In this document: positions 8,786-17,412 of the stretch, in pieces
Numbering within the stretch: the stretch's first letter is position 1
How the letters are laid out: each line of letters starts with the position of its first letter
DNA from: CAYWRO01 sp964460345
GTDB lineage: Bacteria; Planctomycetota; Phycisphaerae; Phycisphaerales; UBA1924
DNA length: 33,088 bases
Direction: 5' to 3'
Assembly (NCBI GenBank): GCA_964460345.1
Contig: CAYWRO010000042.1
Span: 1-33,088 of the forward strand
Made by a program: the position numbers and the translations under genes
Notes under the pieces: generated by a model
What the model saw: only the letters and a program-made list of their open reading frames with translations
Told to the model about the DNA's origin: nothing
Database searches by the model: none

Positions 8786-9251
8786 ACCGCCTGTTTCAGG
8801 GATAACTGCAACCGGCGACCATGTCGGACCGGCAGAATCCTTCGCCGCGCGGTCATGCCAGCCTGGCAGGGAGCGCCCCACTACGAGGGCAGAAAACCCC
8901 CTGGTTTCAGGGATTACCAGCCCGCCATGTGCCCTTGGAACAACGGAAACTCGATCCAAGTGGCGACCATCTAACCAAAAGACATAATGGCACAGAGGGT
9001 GCTGTCGATATTGGGGGGCCGCCCCTTGCGGTGCGGTCGAACGATCGATTCTGCCAAAGGGGCACATCGGGAGCTACTTGACAGAATTCCTGTCACGATT
9101 GGACCGAAGATGACGCCCGGATGCTCATCGCGGCCACATCCGGCTCGCCCGGGGCGAACAGATCCCGGATCGGGCCGGTACAACAGGGGGCGTCACCCGG
9201 CGTCCCCCAGCAGCGGGTCACTCGCAGGAGCGGCTCGTCAGGAGAGAACAC
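8786..9251 (+). other. Intergenic region upstream of clpC
   Basis: There is no credible gene in this 466-bp gap; the longest plus-strand frame (8821-9081) has a non-protein-like composition. It contains two copies of GTTTCAGGGAT (8793-8803 and 8904-8914, 111 bp apart). The second sits in nested inverted repeats (CTGG...CCAG around CCCTG...CAGGG). TCAGGGATAACTG at 8796-8808 recurs exactly at 24002-24014. An operator-like palindrome lies at 9079-9095. Confidence 0.5.
9079..9095 (+). promoter_or_regulatory. Operator-like palindrome upstream of clpC
   Basis: TGACAG and CTGTCA form a perfect 6-bp inverted repeat separated by AATTC. The left half overlaps TTGACA (9078-9083), an exact -35 consensus, so a bound protein could block a promoter. 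I see no convincing -10 at 16-18 bp. It differs from the CIRCE and CtsR sites usual for clp genes, as I recall them. Confidence 0.4.
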
Positions 9252-11813
9252 ATGTTTGAGCGATTCACAGATCGGGCTCGGAAGGTGATGGCTCTGGCCA
9301 ACCAGGAGGCCCAGCGCTTCAACCACGAATACATCGGGACCGAGCACATCCTGCTCGGCCTCGTCAAGGAAGGCTCCGGCGTCGGCGCCAACGTGCTGAA
9401 GAACCTCGGCGTTGACCTGCGCAAGGTGCGTCTCGAGGTCGAAAAGCTCGTCAAGAGCGGGCCCGACATGGTCACCATGGGCAAGCTGCCACAGACGCCG
9501 CGGGCCAAGAAGGTGATCGAATACGCCATCGAAGAGGCGCGCAACCTGAACCACAACTACGTCGGCACCGAGCACCTGCTGCTCGGCCTGCTGCGCGAGC
9601 ACGACGGCGTCGCCGCCCAGGTGCTCATGAACCTCGGCCTCAAGCTTGAGGACGTCCGCGAGGAGGTGCTGAACCTGCTCGGCGCGGGTGCCGACGAGGG
9701 CGAGGGCGCGGTCAGCGCCGGCATGGGCGCCAGCGAGGTCGGCGGCGGCGGCGAACAGCGCAAGGGCAAGAGCAAGACGCCCGCGCTGGACTCCTTCGGC
9801 CGCGATCTGACCGAGCTGGCCAGCGAGAGCTCGCTGGATCCCGTCATCGGGCGCGCCACCGAGATCGAGCGCCTCGTGCAGGTCCTGTGCCGCCGCACCA
9901 AGAACAACCCCGTCCTCCTCGGCGAGGCCGGCGTCGGCAAGACCGCCATCGTCGAAGGACTCGCCCAGCGCATCGTTTCGCACGATGTGCCGGACATCCT
10001 TCACGATCGCCGCCTCGTCGTGCTTGACCTGGCGATGATGGTCGCCGGCACTAAGTACCGCGGCCAGTTCGAAGAGCGCATCAAGGCCGTGATGAACGAG
10101 GTCCGCCGCGCGGGCAACGTCATCCTCTTCATCGACGAACTTCACACCCTCGTCGGCGCCGGCGGGGCCGAAGGCGCGATCGACGCGTCCAACGTCCTCA
10201 AGCCCGCGCTCGCCCGCGGCGAGATCCAGTGCATCGGCGCAACCACCTTCGACGAGTACCGCAAGTACATCGAGAAGGACGCCGCGCTGGCCCGCCGCTT
10301 CCAGCCGATCGCGGTCGATCCTCCGACGGACGAGCAGACCGTGCAGATCCTCAAGGGCCTGCGCGATCGCTACGAGCAGCACCACCGCGTGCAGATCACC
10401 GACGCCGCCGTCGAGGCAGCCGTCGAACTCTCCGGCCGCTACATCACCGGTCGCGTCCAGCCGGACAAGTCGATCGACGTGATCGACGAAGCGGGTGCGC
10501 GCGTCCGCATCAAGAGCATGACCAAGCCGCCGAACCTCGCCGAGATCGAGGCGGACATCGAGCGCCTCACGGTCGAGAAGGACGAGGCGGTCAAGAGCGC
10601 CGACTACGAGAAGGCTGCCGAGCTGCGCGACAAGGCCGAGACGCTGCGTCGCGAGAAGGAGCAGCTCCAGAAGGAGTGGCGCGAGAAGAGCAAGGAGATC
10701 AGCGGCACCGTCGATGAGGAAGTCATCGCCGAGGTCGTCAGCAAGATGACCGGCGTGCCGCTGCAGCGCCTCGAGAAGGAAGAGGCCGAGCGCCTGCTCG
10801 ATCTGGAGAAGGAGCTCCACAAGCGCGTCATCAGCCAGGACGAGGCGATCAAGGCGATCAGCCGCGCCATCCGCCGCGCCCGCGCGGGGCTGAAGGACCC
10901 GAAGCGCCCGATGGGCTCGTTCATCTTCGTCGGTCCCTCCGGCGTCGGCAAGACGCTGGTGGCCAAGAGCCTGGCGGAGTTCATGTTCGGCGACGAGGAC
11001 GCTCTCGTCACGCTCGACATGAGCGAGTACATGGAGAAGCACAACGTCAGCCGACTGGTCGGCGCGCCTCCCGGGTACGTCGGGTACGAAGAGGGCGGTC
11101 AGCTCACCGAGCGCGTCCGCCGGCGCCCCTACAGCGTCATCCTCCTCGACGAGGTCGAGAAGGCGCACCCGGACGTCTTCAACATGCTCCTGCAGATCAT
11201 GGAAGAAGGCCGGCTGACCGACTCCTTCGGCCGCAACATCGACTTCCGTAACACCATCCTGATCATGACGTCCAACATCGGGGCGGACCTGATCAAGGGC
11301 GGCGGCGGTTTCGGCTTCCAGAAGCGCTCCACGGAGGTCGACTACGGCAACATCAAGGGCATCCTGATGAAGGAGATCGAGCGCTTCTTCCGGCCCGAGT
11401 TCATCAACCGACTCGACGAGGTCATCGTCTTCCGTCCGCTGGGACGGGCCGACCTGGTCAACATCGTCGAGCTCGAGGTCGGCAAGGTCGCCGAGCGCCT
11501 CAGCCACCAGGGCATCACGCTCTCCCTCGATGACAAGGCCAAGGAGTTCCTCATCGAGAAGGGCTACAACCCCGACTTTGGCGCACGCCCGCTGCGTCGC
11601 TCCATCGGGCACTACATCGAGGACCCGCTGAGCGAAATGCTGCTCTCCAGCGAGTTCAAGCCGCCCTGCACGGTGAAGATCACCCACAAGCCGGACGGCG
11701 ACGACCCCAAGAGCCCCGACCATCTCTTCTTTGAAACGGTCCCGGCCCCGGCCGAACCGAGCGCCGAGGAGCGCAAGAAGAAGAAGGAAGCCGCGGGACA
11801 GTCCTCGACGTAA
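9252..11813 (+). CDS. clpC: ATP-dependent Clp protease ATPase ClpC
   Basis: This Hsp100 unfoldase feeds proteins to ClpP in the cytoplasm. The 853 residues show the full architecture. Two Clp-N repeats come first (MFERFTDRA... and TPRAKKVIE..., residues 1-145). The first AAA+ module has Walker A GEAGVGKT (224-231) and Walker B LFIDE (292-296). A UVR-type coiled-coil insert (about 436-475, DYEKAAELRDKAE) separates ClpC from ClpB. The second AAA+ module has Walker A GPSGVGKT (561-568) and Walker B ILLDE (630-634). A GFGF loop near 686-690 is where a ClpP docking tripeptide is expected. The C-terminus is Lys/Glu-rich. AGGAG lies 8 nt before the ATG. It is monocistronic, with its own terminator; no mcsA, mcsB or ctsR is adjacent. 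Confidence 0.97.
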   Translation: MFERFTDRARKVMALANQEAQRFNHEYIGTEHILLGLVKEGSGVGANVLKNLGVDLRKVRLEVEKLVKSGPDMVTMGKLPQTPRAKKVIEYAIEEARNLNHNYVGTEHLLLGLLREHDGVAAQVLMNLGLKLEDVREEVLNLLGAGADEGEGAVSAGMGASEVGGGGEQRKGKSKTPALDSFGRDLTELASESSLDPVIGRATEIERLVQVLCRRTKNNPVLLGEAGVGKTAIVEGLAQRIVSHDVPDILHDRRLVVLDLAMMVAGTKYRGQFEERIKAVMNEVRRAGNVILFIDELHTLVGAGGAEGAIDASNVLKPALARGEIQCIGATTFDEYRKYIEKDAALARRFQPIAVDPPTDEQTVQILKGLRDRYEQHHRVQITDAAVEAAVELSGRYITGRVQPDKSIDVIDEAGARVRIKSMTKPPNLAEIEADIERLTVEKDEAVKSADYEKAAELRDKAETLRREKEQLQKEWREKSKEISGTVDEEVIAEVVSKMTGVPLQRLEKEEAERLLDLEKELHKRVISQDEAIKAISRAIRRARAGLKDPKRPMGSFIFVGPSGVGKTLVAKSLAEFMFGDEDALVTLDMSEYMEKHNVSRLVGAPPGYVGYEEGGQLTERVRRRPYSVILLDEVEKAHPDVFNMLLQIMEEGRLTDSFGRNIDFRNTILIMTSNIGADLIKGGGGFGFQKRSTEVDYGNIKGILMKEIERFFRPEFINRLDEVIVFRPLGRADLVNIVELEVGKVAERLSHQGITLSLDDKAKEFLIEKGYNPDFGARPLRRSIGHYIEDPLSEMLLSSEFKPPCTVKITHKPDGDDPKSPDHLFFETVPAPAEPSAEERKKKKEAAGQSST

Positions 11814-11843
11814 ATCACGACAACCTGCGCACGATTTAGAGTG

Positions 11844-11882
11844 GCACGGGCAAGTCTCATCTTGCCCGTGCTTTCTTTTTTG
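11844..11882 (+). terminator. Rho-independent terminator of clpC
   Basis: A perfect 11-bp stem (11844-11854 with 11861-11871) around TCTCAT is followed by a T-run interrupted once by C. It begins about 30 nt after the clpC stop. It is oriented for clpC; the convergent gene ends at 11897. Confidence 0.93.
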
Positions 11883-11896
11883 TCAGGAAGCCCCGG

Positions 11897-12445
11897 CTAC
11901 TCCGTCGCGCCAAGTTGAGATGAATCGTCGCGGTCGCGATGATCCTGGACCGGCTTCTCCGCCTGCTCCTGATCGCTTCGGCTGCCAGGATCGGCGTGCC
12001 GGGACCGCCTCACGCGCAGCTCCGCCCACAGCCCGAGCGTCAGCACCAGGAACGCCAGGCCCGTAATCAGCATGGCCACCGTGTACTCCCCCACCGCGCA
12101 CGCCACGCCGATCGCCGCGGTCACCCAGATCCCCGCCGCCGTCGTCATCCCCGCCACGCCTCCGCGCGCCTGGATGATCGTCCCGGCTCCGAGGAACCCG
12201 ATCCCGCCGACAACCCCCTGGATGATGCGGGAAAGGTCAATGTGCGAGGCGCCTTCTTTGCCGGCCGCGGCGTCCATGAACTCAATTCCGATCAGCGTGA
12301 ACGCCGCCGCCCCAAGCGCGACCATCATGTGCGTCCGCAGCCCCGCCGCCTTCTGGCGCATCTCGCGATCCCAGCCGAGGAGCGCGCCGAGAAGGACCGC
12401 CAGCCCAAGCCGCTTGAGAATCTCAAAGGCGTCGGGATCGAACAT
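11897..12445 (-). CDS. MgtC/SapB-family membrane protein
   Basis: This family of small inner-membrane proteins is linked to magnesium limitation and virulence in some bacteria; the molecular role here is unknown. The 182 residues show about four or five hydrophobic segments. Family-typical elements are LGLAVLLGALLGWDREMRQKAAGLRTH near the start (seen as LLGWDRE and GLRTH) and GVVGGIGFLGAGTI, AGMTTAAGIWVTAAIGVA further on. The C-terminal tail is hydrophilic and acidic (from about 145). The ATG lies 6 nt after the der stop. Its Shine-Dalgarno, AGGAGG, sits inside the last codons of der, so translation is probably coupled. Confidence 0.88.
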   Translation of the reverse strand: MFDPDAFEILKRLGLAVLLGALLGWDREMRQKAAGLRTHMMVALGAAAFTLIGIEFMDAAAGKEGASHIDLSRIIQGVVGGIGFLGAGTIIQARGGVAGMTTAAGIWVTAAIGVACAVGEYTVAMLITGLAFLVLTLGLWAELRVRRSRHADPGSRSDQEQAEKPVQDHRDRDDSSQLGATE

Positions 12446-12451
12446 GGAGCG

Positions 12452-14023
12452 TCAGTCCTCCTCGTCCTCGAAGTACGCCTCCGCCTCTTCCGGCATTCCC
12501 TCCAGCGCGGCCTCGAGCTCGTCGTAGTCGCTCCGGCCCTCCGCCGCGGCCTGCCGCGCGTACTCGCCCGTGAGAATGTCAGAGAGCGCCGCCCGCTTGC
12601 GCTCGCGCACCAGCAGACGGATCGGCACCTCGGCAAAGGGCGTCTGCTCACGCAGCCTGTTGAGCAGGAACCGCTCGTAGTTGGGCGTAAACAGCTTTGG
12701 ATTGTTCACCACCAGCAGGATCGTCGGCGGATGCGTCGCCACCTGAGCAACGTAGTAGACCTTCACAAATGTGCCAAGCTTCGTCGTCGGCCCGCGCTCG
12801 GCGAGGATGCCGCGGATGAGGCGGTTGAGCTTCCCCGTGCTGATGCGCTGGCCCGCCTGCTCGTGCAGGTCGAACGCCACCTCGATCGTTTCGCGCACAT
12901 TGACGCCCGAGCCCGCCGACATCAGCGTGATCGGCGCGACCACGAGCCCCTTGAGCTCCTTGCGCAGGTACTCCTCGTAGTCCTCCGGCGTCACCGGTCG
13001 ACCGCTCCGTCCGGGGCGGCCCTCCACAAGATCCCACTTGTTCACCACGATGACGACCGGCTTGTGCGACTTCTGCGCGAGCATCGCCAGTTGCTCATCG
13101 ACCTGGCTGATCGGCTCCGTCGCGTCCAGCAGGAGGAGAATGACATCGGCCCGTTCTACGGCGTGCCGCGCACGGTCGAAGGCGTACCACTCGATCTGAT
13201 CGGCGAACGACTTCTTCTTCCGCAGCCCCGCCGTATCGATCGCCAGGAACGTGCGCCCGTCGATCTCGAAACGCACATCCACAGCGTCCCGCGTGGTTCC
13301 GGCAATCTCCGAGACAATCACGCGCTGCTCGCCGGCGAGCGCATTGACCAGCGTGCTCTTGCCGGCGTTGCGCTTGCCGATGATGGCGACCTTCATCTCC
13401 GGTGCGGTCTCCGGCTCATCCTCCAGCGCGCCCGGCAGATCCTCCACGGTCTCGTAGAGCGTGTCCACGAGCTGGCGGCGGCAGTAGTTGTTCATCGCCG
13501 ACACCGGCACGGGATCGCCAAACCCCAGCGCCGCCGCCTCATAGGCGTGGGCCTCCCACTTGGGGCCGTCCGTCTTGTTGGCCACAAGCAGCAGCTTCAC
13601 CTCCCGCCCCTCGGGACGCTCCGCCCCCAGCACCCGCTGGCGGATCATCCGCGCGATCAGTTCGTCCTGCGGCGTCACGCCGGCCTGGGCGTCGATGACG
13701 AACATCACCACGTCCGCCGAGGCGACCGCGGCGGAGATCTGCTGCTCGATGTCCTTCGTCAGCGTCGCCAGATCTGCCCCGACCTCGTTGAAGCGGGCCC
13801 CCTCGGCCGTGTACACCCCGTAGCCGCCGGTGTCCGTCAGCTCGACCGTGATCTCCGGCCCCCTGGCGTCCGGGTGCGGCAGGCGGGCCAGCACCGACAC
13901 ACGGTCGCGCGTGACGCCCGGCGTGGGATCGACGATCGACACCCGCTCCCCGGCCAGCATGTTCAGCAGGGAGGACTTGCCCACATTCGGGCGGCCCACA
14001 ATGGCGATCCGCGGCACAGGCAT
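12452..14023 (-). CDS. der: Ribosome-assembly GTPase Der (EngA)
   Basis: Der is an essential tandem GTPase that helps assemble the 50S subunit. The first G domain has GRPNVGKS (10-17), PGVTRD (switch I), DTGG (64-67) and NKTD (149-152). The second has GKRNAGKS (216-223), GTTRD, DTAG (263-266) and NKWD (328-331). A KH-like domain follows from about 390 (GKLNRLIRGI, TPNYERFLLNRLRE). At 523 residues it is longer than E. coli Der (490) because of a C-terminal acidic tail of about 30 residues. The start ATG has GGAGGG about 9 nt upstream. The gene is followed closely by the MgtC-family gene and is divergent from the dockerin gene at 14304. Confidence 0.97.
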   Translation of the reverse strand: MPVPRIAIVGRPNVGKSSLLNMLAGERVSIVDPTPGVTRDRVSVLARLPHPDARGPEITVELTDTGGYGVYTAEGARFNEVGADLATLTKDIEQQISAAVASADVVMFVIDAQAGVTPQDELIARMIRQRVLGAERPEGREVKLLLVANKTDGPKWEAHAYEAAALGFGDPVPVSAMNNYCRRQLVDTLYETVEDLPGALEDEPETAPEMKVAIIGKRNAGKSTLVNALAGEQRVIVSEIAGTTRDAVDVRFEIDGRTFLAIDTAGLRKKKSFADQIEWYAFDRARHAVERADVILLLLDATEPISQVDEQLAMLAQKSHKPVVIVVNKWDLVEGRPGRSGRPVTPEDYEEYLRKELKGLVVAPITLMSAGSGVNVRETIEVAFDLHEQAGQRISTGKLNRLIRGILAERGPTTKLGTFVKVYYVAQVATHPPTILLVVNNPKLFTPNYERFLLNRLREQTPFAEVPIRLLVRERKRAALSDILTGEYARQAAAEGRSDYDELEAALEGMPEEAEAYFEDEED

Positions 14024-14303
14024 GAAAAACGATCCCTCCGCCCCCAGCAGGCCCCCTCACACGTTCTGATCCTGCTAAGAGTAGGCCAGGACAGCGCTTG
14101 CACGCCGCGGCGGGCGGAAACCCCCTGGGTCTCCGGCCCGTATGGTTGGCCCCGTCACCTGCCGGTGGCATACTTGACGAGACTTCCACCGGGGACGATC
14201 GGAGGGGGGGAGCCGAAAATCAGCCCCGGGGGGGAGACCGGGGTGCGACCGCACGCGGCCGCGCCATGTTCACCGTTTCAATCTTCGCAGACAAGGAGGA
14301 CTC

Positions 14304-15644
14304 ATGCCGACACTGACCGTACGCGCTCGCACCATCACTGCCCTGGCTGGGCTGGCCGCTTCAGCCACACTGGCGACCGCGCAGGTTCCGACGGAATGGA
14401 CCATCCAGATGCAGGCCCGAACGGGCGCCGGCGTGGCCGAACCATTCAACCTGCCCGCGCCGGCCACGCTGGCCAGTTCGCAAACGATCGCCATCGATGA
14501 AGACGGCGCGGTCGTCTTCAAGGTCTCCAGCATTGACAACAACACGGACAACAACGGCATCTTCTACGGCAAGGACGGCATCGGCGGCCTGGCCGTCGGG
14601 CCGACCACCAGCATCTGGTACTCGAGCACGCTGGACATCAACGGCGGCCGCATTGCGCTCGCCGATGGTGATAATCCCGGCGGCGAGATCCGCGACACGG
14701 CCGGCGCGCTCATTCGTGCTGTTCCGGGCGGAGGGCCGCTCGGAGTGAGCGACTTCAGCGGCTTGCAGATCAACGCCTCGGGCGCACTCGGCTATCGCAC
14801 CTCGGCCTCTGCCGGGCGCTCGTGGGTGATGGATGAGTTCGTGAACGATGTTCGCGAGCAGACGGCCTTCGCCGTGGAGGGCGGTGAGTACTCATTCCTG
14901 TTCCTCCCCCATCTCAACGACAACCGCCAGATGGCGGGCAAGGTCCAGCTCTCCTCCGGCGGCGACGCCATTGTCCGCATCGATGAAGACGGCACCACCG
15001 TGACAATGGCCGAGACGCAGGCCGCCAATCCCGCATCCCCGTACGAGCGCTTCTACAACAACACGGCGCTCGGCAACGGCGGCCATGTCTGCTTTTATGG
15101 CCGCCGCCTTGTCGATAACGCCTACGAGCTCATTCGCTCAGACGGGGTCACCTCGACGATGATCGCTGCGGCGGGAGACCCAGTCCCGGGCGTCCCGTTC
15201 GAGGAGATCGAAGGCTTCCCGTCCTTCGATCCGGCCGTCAACTCCCGAGGATGGGTCGCGTTTCGCGCCGACCAGATCTTCGGCCAAGGGGTTTTCGTGG
15301 GTGACGGCGAGACGACCGTACGCCTCACGGGACTGGATGACATCCTTGACACCCCGCAGGGTCAGTTCATCGTCCAGGGGTTTGTAAGCCACCCCGACAT
15401 CAACGAGGCCGGGCAGGTCTCCTTCATCGCGACGCTCACCGACGGCTCGCGGGCTGCGTTCGTCGCGACTCCCGTTCTGCCCGACTGCCCCGCCGACCTG
15501 AACGGCGACGGTGAGGTCGATGTCTTCGACCTGCTGGCCTACCTGGACGACTGGTTCGCCGGCGACGCTGACCTGAACGGTGACGATGTGACCGACGTCT
15601 TTGACCTGCTGGCGTACCTCGACGGCTGGTTCGCCGGCTGCTGA
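14304..15644 (+). CDS. Secreted beta-propeller-like protein with Gly-Cys-ending dockerin
   Basis: A signal peptide (1-26, ending ATAQ) precedes about 370 residues of beta-rich repeats without a catalytic motif I can name. Units contain phrases such as ISVDEDGAVVFKVSS-like IDEDGAVVF, INASGALGY, INEAGQVSFIATL and VNSRGWVAF, as in proteins predicted to fold as beta-propellers. The last 52 residues (395-446) are a duplicated dockerin-like module: ADLNGDGEVDVFDLLAYLDD (calcium-loop plus helix), then a second copy, ending in Gly-Cys. It has the same C-terminal module as the gene at 4745, so both are probably exported and attached by the same route. AAGGAGG sits 4 nt before the ATG. A strong terminator follows. 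Confidence 0.85.
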   Translation: MPTLTVRARTITALAGLAASATLATAQVPTEWTIQMQARTGAGVAEPFNLPAPATLASSQTIAIDEDGAVVFKVSSIDNNTDNNGIFYGKDGIGGLAVGPTTSIWYSSTLDINGGRIALADGDNPGGEIRDTAGALIRAVPGGGPLGVSDFSGLQINASGALGYRTSASAGRSWVMDEFVNDVREQTAFAVEGGEYSFLFLPHLNDNRQMAGKVQLSSGGDAIVRIDEDGTTVTMAETQAANPASPYERFYNNTALGNGGHVCFYGRRLVDNAYELIRSDGVTSTMIAAAGDPVPGVPFEEIEGFPSFDPAVNSRGWVAFRADQIFGQGVFVGDGETTVRLTGLDDILDTPQGQFIVQGFVSHPDINEAGQVSFIATLTDGSRAAFVATPVLPDCPADLNGDGEVDVFDLLAYLDDWFAGDADLNGDDVTDVFDLLAYLDGWFAGC

Positions 15645-15670
15645 GTGAGCGGCCATTCTAAAGCCTCCGG

Positions 15671-15705
15671 CACGGCCTGTCCCCACGGGACAGGCCGTGT
15701 TTTTT
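15671..15705 (+). terminator. Rho-independent terminator after the dockerin gene
   Basis: A perfect 13-bp stem (15671-15683 with 15687-15699) with the loop CAC is followed by six T. It ends the gene at 14304. It lies upstream of the -10-like box of pyrR, so it is unlikely to be a pyr attenuator. Confidence 0.95.
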
Positions 15706-15719
15706 GCGCCGGCTGCAGT

Positions 15720-15725
15720 TACACT
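15720..15725 (+). promoter_or_regulatory. -10-like TACACT just before pyrR
   Basis: TACACT ends 7 nt before the pyrR ATG. No Shine-Dalgarno is present between. Together this suggests transcription starts at or next to the start codon (leaderless mRNA). There is no clear -35. Confidence 0.45.
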
Positions 15726-15732
15726 TGGCGCA

Positions 15733-16248
15733 ATGAAGACCATTGCGGACGCCGCTGAGATCGACCGCCTCATCAACAACCTGGCCGAGCAGGTGCGCGC
15801 CGGGTCAACCGACCCGGCCAACGTCGCCCTCATCGGCATCAAGCGCCGCGGCGACGTCCTGGCCGCGCGGCTTGCCGAGCGCCTCAAGATCCGCGACCTT
15901 GGCTCGATCGACATCACCCTCTACCGCGATGATCTTTCGGAAACCGGCGCGATGGCCACCGTGGGGCAGACCTCCATCCCGTTCCCGGTTGATGGGCGCG
16001 ATGTCGTCATCGTGGATGACGTCATCATGACCGGGCGCAGCATCCTGGCGGCGATCCGCGAGATCCTGGATTACGGCCGCCCGAGCCGCATTCGCCTGGC
16101 CGTGCTCGTCGAGCGGCCGGAACGCGAGATCCCGATCCGGCCGGACCATGCGGCGCTCGAGCTCGCGCCCGAACGCGGCGAGAAGGTTGATGTCCGGCTG
16201 AAAGGCCAGGACGACGAGGACAGCATCACGATCAACAACCGTGCGTAG
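15733..16248 (+). CDS. pyrR: PyrR: pyr regulator / uracil phosphoribosyltransferase
   Basis: PyrR-family proteins bind UMP and pyr mRNA in Gram-positives and also make UMP from uracil and PRPP. The 171 residues have the type I phosphoribosyltransferase fold. The PRPP loop is VVIVDDVIMTGRS (91-103), preceded by LIGIKRRGDVLA (33-44) and DITLYRDDL. The C-terminal ERPEREIPIRPDHA matches the family's conserved RGHRELPIRADY-like segment. I took the ATG at 15733 over the upstream in-frame codon at 15697 because homology begins there and the upstream part overlaps the terminator. pyrB follows 38 nt later. No antiterminator/anti-antiterminator leader is visible, so regulation by RNA attenuation is not supported here. 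Confidence 0.93.
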   Translation: MKTIADAAEIDRLINNLAEQVRAGSTDPANVALIGIKRRGDVLAARLAERLKIRDLGSIDITLYRDDLSETGAMATVGQTSIPFPVDGRDVVIVDDVIMTGRSILAAIREILDYGRPSRIRLAVLVERPEREIPIRPDHAALELAPERGEKVDVRLKGQDDEDSITINNRA

Positions 16249-16272
16249 CCCGGCCGCCAGCCACTGGCACCC

Positions 16273-16278
16273 TACACT
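16273..16278 (+). promoter_or_regulatory. -10-like TACACT just before pyrB
   Basis: TACACT ends 8 nt before the pyrB ATG, in the pyrR-pyrB gap. No Shine-Dalgarno precedes the ATG. It may drive a leaderless pyrB transcript in addition to any pyrR-pyrB transcript. Confidence 0.4.
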
Positions 16279-16286
16279 TCCCGCCG

Positions 16287-17369
16287 ATGGCCCGACCAAC
16301 CTCATCGGTCACCCCCCACCCTCACGAGCCGCCCGCCGCGGCGGCCTCTTCCGATGCCGCGGGCGATACGCAACGCTGGATGCGGCGGTGTCTGCTCGGG
16401 CTGGCTGACCTGTCGGCCGATGAGATCCGGCTGCTCCTGCACACCGCGCGCCAGTTCGCCGAGGTCTCCTCGCGTTCGGTGAAGAAGGCGCCGGCGCTGC
16501 GGGGGCGTGTGGTGGCCAATCTCTTCTTCGAAGACTCGACGCGCACGCGGCTCAGCTTCACGCTGGCGGCGCAGCGCCTCAGCGCGGATGTGATTGACCT
16601 GACGGGGGCGGGCTCCAGCGTAAGCAAGGGGGAGTCCACGACGGACACGGCGTTGAACGTCGAGTCGATGGGCGTGGATGCCCTGGTGGTTCGCCACCGG
16701 CAGGCGGGCGCGCCCGCCCTCGTTGCGGAGGCAGTCCGGTGCGCGGTGATCAACGCCGGCGACGGCAAGCACGAGCACCCGACCCAGGGGCTGCTGGACG
16801 TCTACACGCTGGCCGAAGCGCACGGGCGACTGGATTCGCTGGATCTGAGCGGCATGACCGTGGCGATCGTCGGAGACATCGTCTCGTCGCGGGTGGCGAG
16901 GTCGAACATCGCCGCGCTGACAAAGCTCGGGGCGCGGGTGGTGTGTGTCGGTCCGCCGACCCTGGCGCCGCGCTCGCTGGAGGCGCTGGGATGCGAGATT
17001 CAGCATGACCTGGACGCGGTGCTGGTCCGGCCGGACCTGGCCGCGATCAACATGCTGCGGATCCAGTTTGAGCGGCACGCCGATTCGGGGCCGAAGGTCG
17101 CGGGCGTGCCCTCGGCGAGCCGCGCGAGCCCCTCCTTCCCGAGCATCCGGGAGTATGTCCAAGGGTACGGCCTGACCGTCGCCCGCGCGGGCCGACTCCC
17201 CGAGGGGGCCGTGGTCATGCACCCAGGCCCCATGAACAGGGGGATCGAGATCGAGGGGGCGGTGGCGGATGGGGCTCGCAGCGTCATCCTGCGGCAGGTG
17301 GCGAACGGGCTGGCGGTCCGAATGGCGGCGCTGTACCTGTGCGTTGGCGCAGCGCAGGCCCAGGGCTGA
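16287..17369 (+). CDS. pyrB: Aspartate carbamoyltransferase catalytic chain
   Basis: PyrB condenses carbamoyl phosphate and aspartate, the committed step of pyrimidine synthesis. The phosphate-binding loop is FFEDSTRTR (80-88), with Asp in a variable spot before STRTR. Next come the KGES loop (SVSKGESTTDT), VVRH, and GDGKHEHPTQ with the carbamoyl-phosphate His. VAIVGDIVSSRVARSN opens the aspartate domain, and HPGPMNRG near the C-terminus closes the site. The first 30 or so residues are a Pro/Ala-rich extension without homology, giving 360 residues against about 310 normally; a start nearer WMRRCLLGL has no obvious ATG. No pyrI or pyrC follows. Confidence 0.95.
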   Translation: MARPTSSVTPHPHEPPAAAASSDAAGDTQRWMRRCLLGLADLSADEIRLLLHTARQFAEVSSRSVKKAPALRGRVVANLFFEDSTRTRLSFTLAAQRLSADVIDLTGAGSSVSKGESTTDTALNVESMGVDALVVRHRQAGAPALVAEAVRCAVINAGDGKHEHPTQGLLDVYTLAEAHGRLDSLDLSGMTVAIVGDIVSSRVARSNIAALTKLGARVVCVGPPTLAPRSLEALGCEIQHDLDAVLVRPDLAAINMLRIQFERHADSGPKVAGVPSASRASPSFPSIREYVQGYGLTVARAGRLPEGAVVMHPGPMNRGIEIEGAVADGARSVILRQVANGLAVRMAALYLCVGAAQAQG

Positions 17370-17412
17370 GGGTTGGCGACGGGCACCCCCGAATCCGGGC
17401 CCAATTTCTCGC

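Noticed and set aside
8821..9081. 86-codon frame in the gap before clpC
   Set aside because: Low-information composition, no Shine-Dalgarno, and it overlaps the repeat and operator-like elements.
9093..11723. 876-codon open frame antisense to clpC
   Set aside because: It mirrors clpC codon structure in GC-rich DNA and its product is Asp/Leu/Val-rich with no family resemblance.
11939..14500. 853-codon plus-strand frame across the MgtC-family gene and der
   Set aside because: Arg/His-rich shadow of der on the opposite strand; der has every GTPase motif.
15671..15705. PyrR-responsive attenuator
   Set aside because: It sits upstream of the likely pyrR promoter and directly follows the dockerin gene; no alternative antiterminator pairing is seen.
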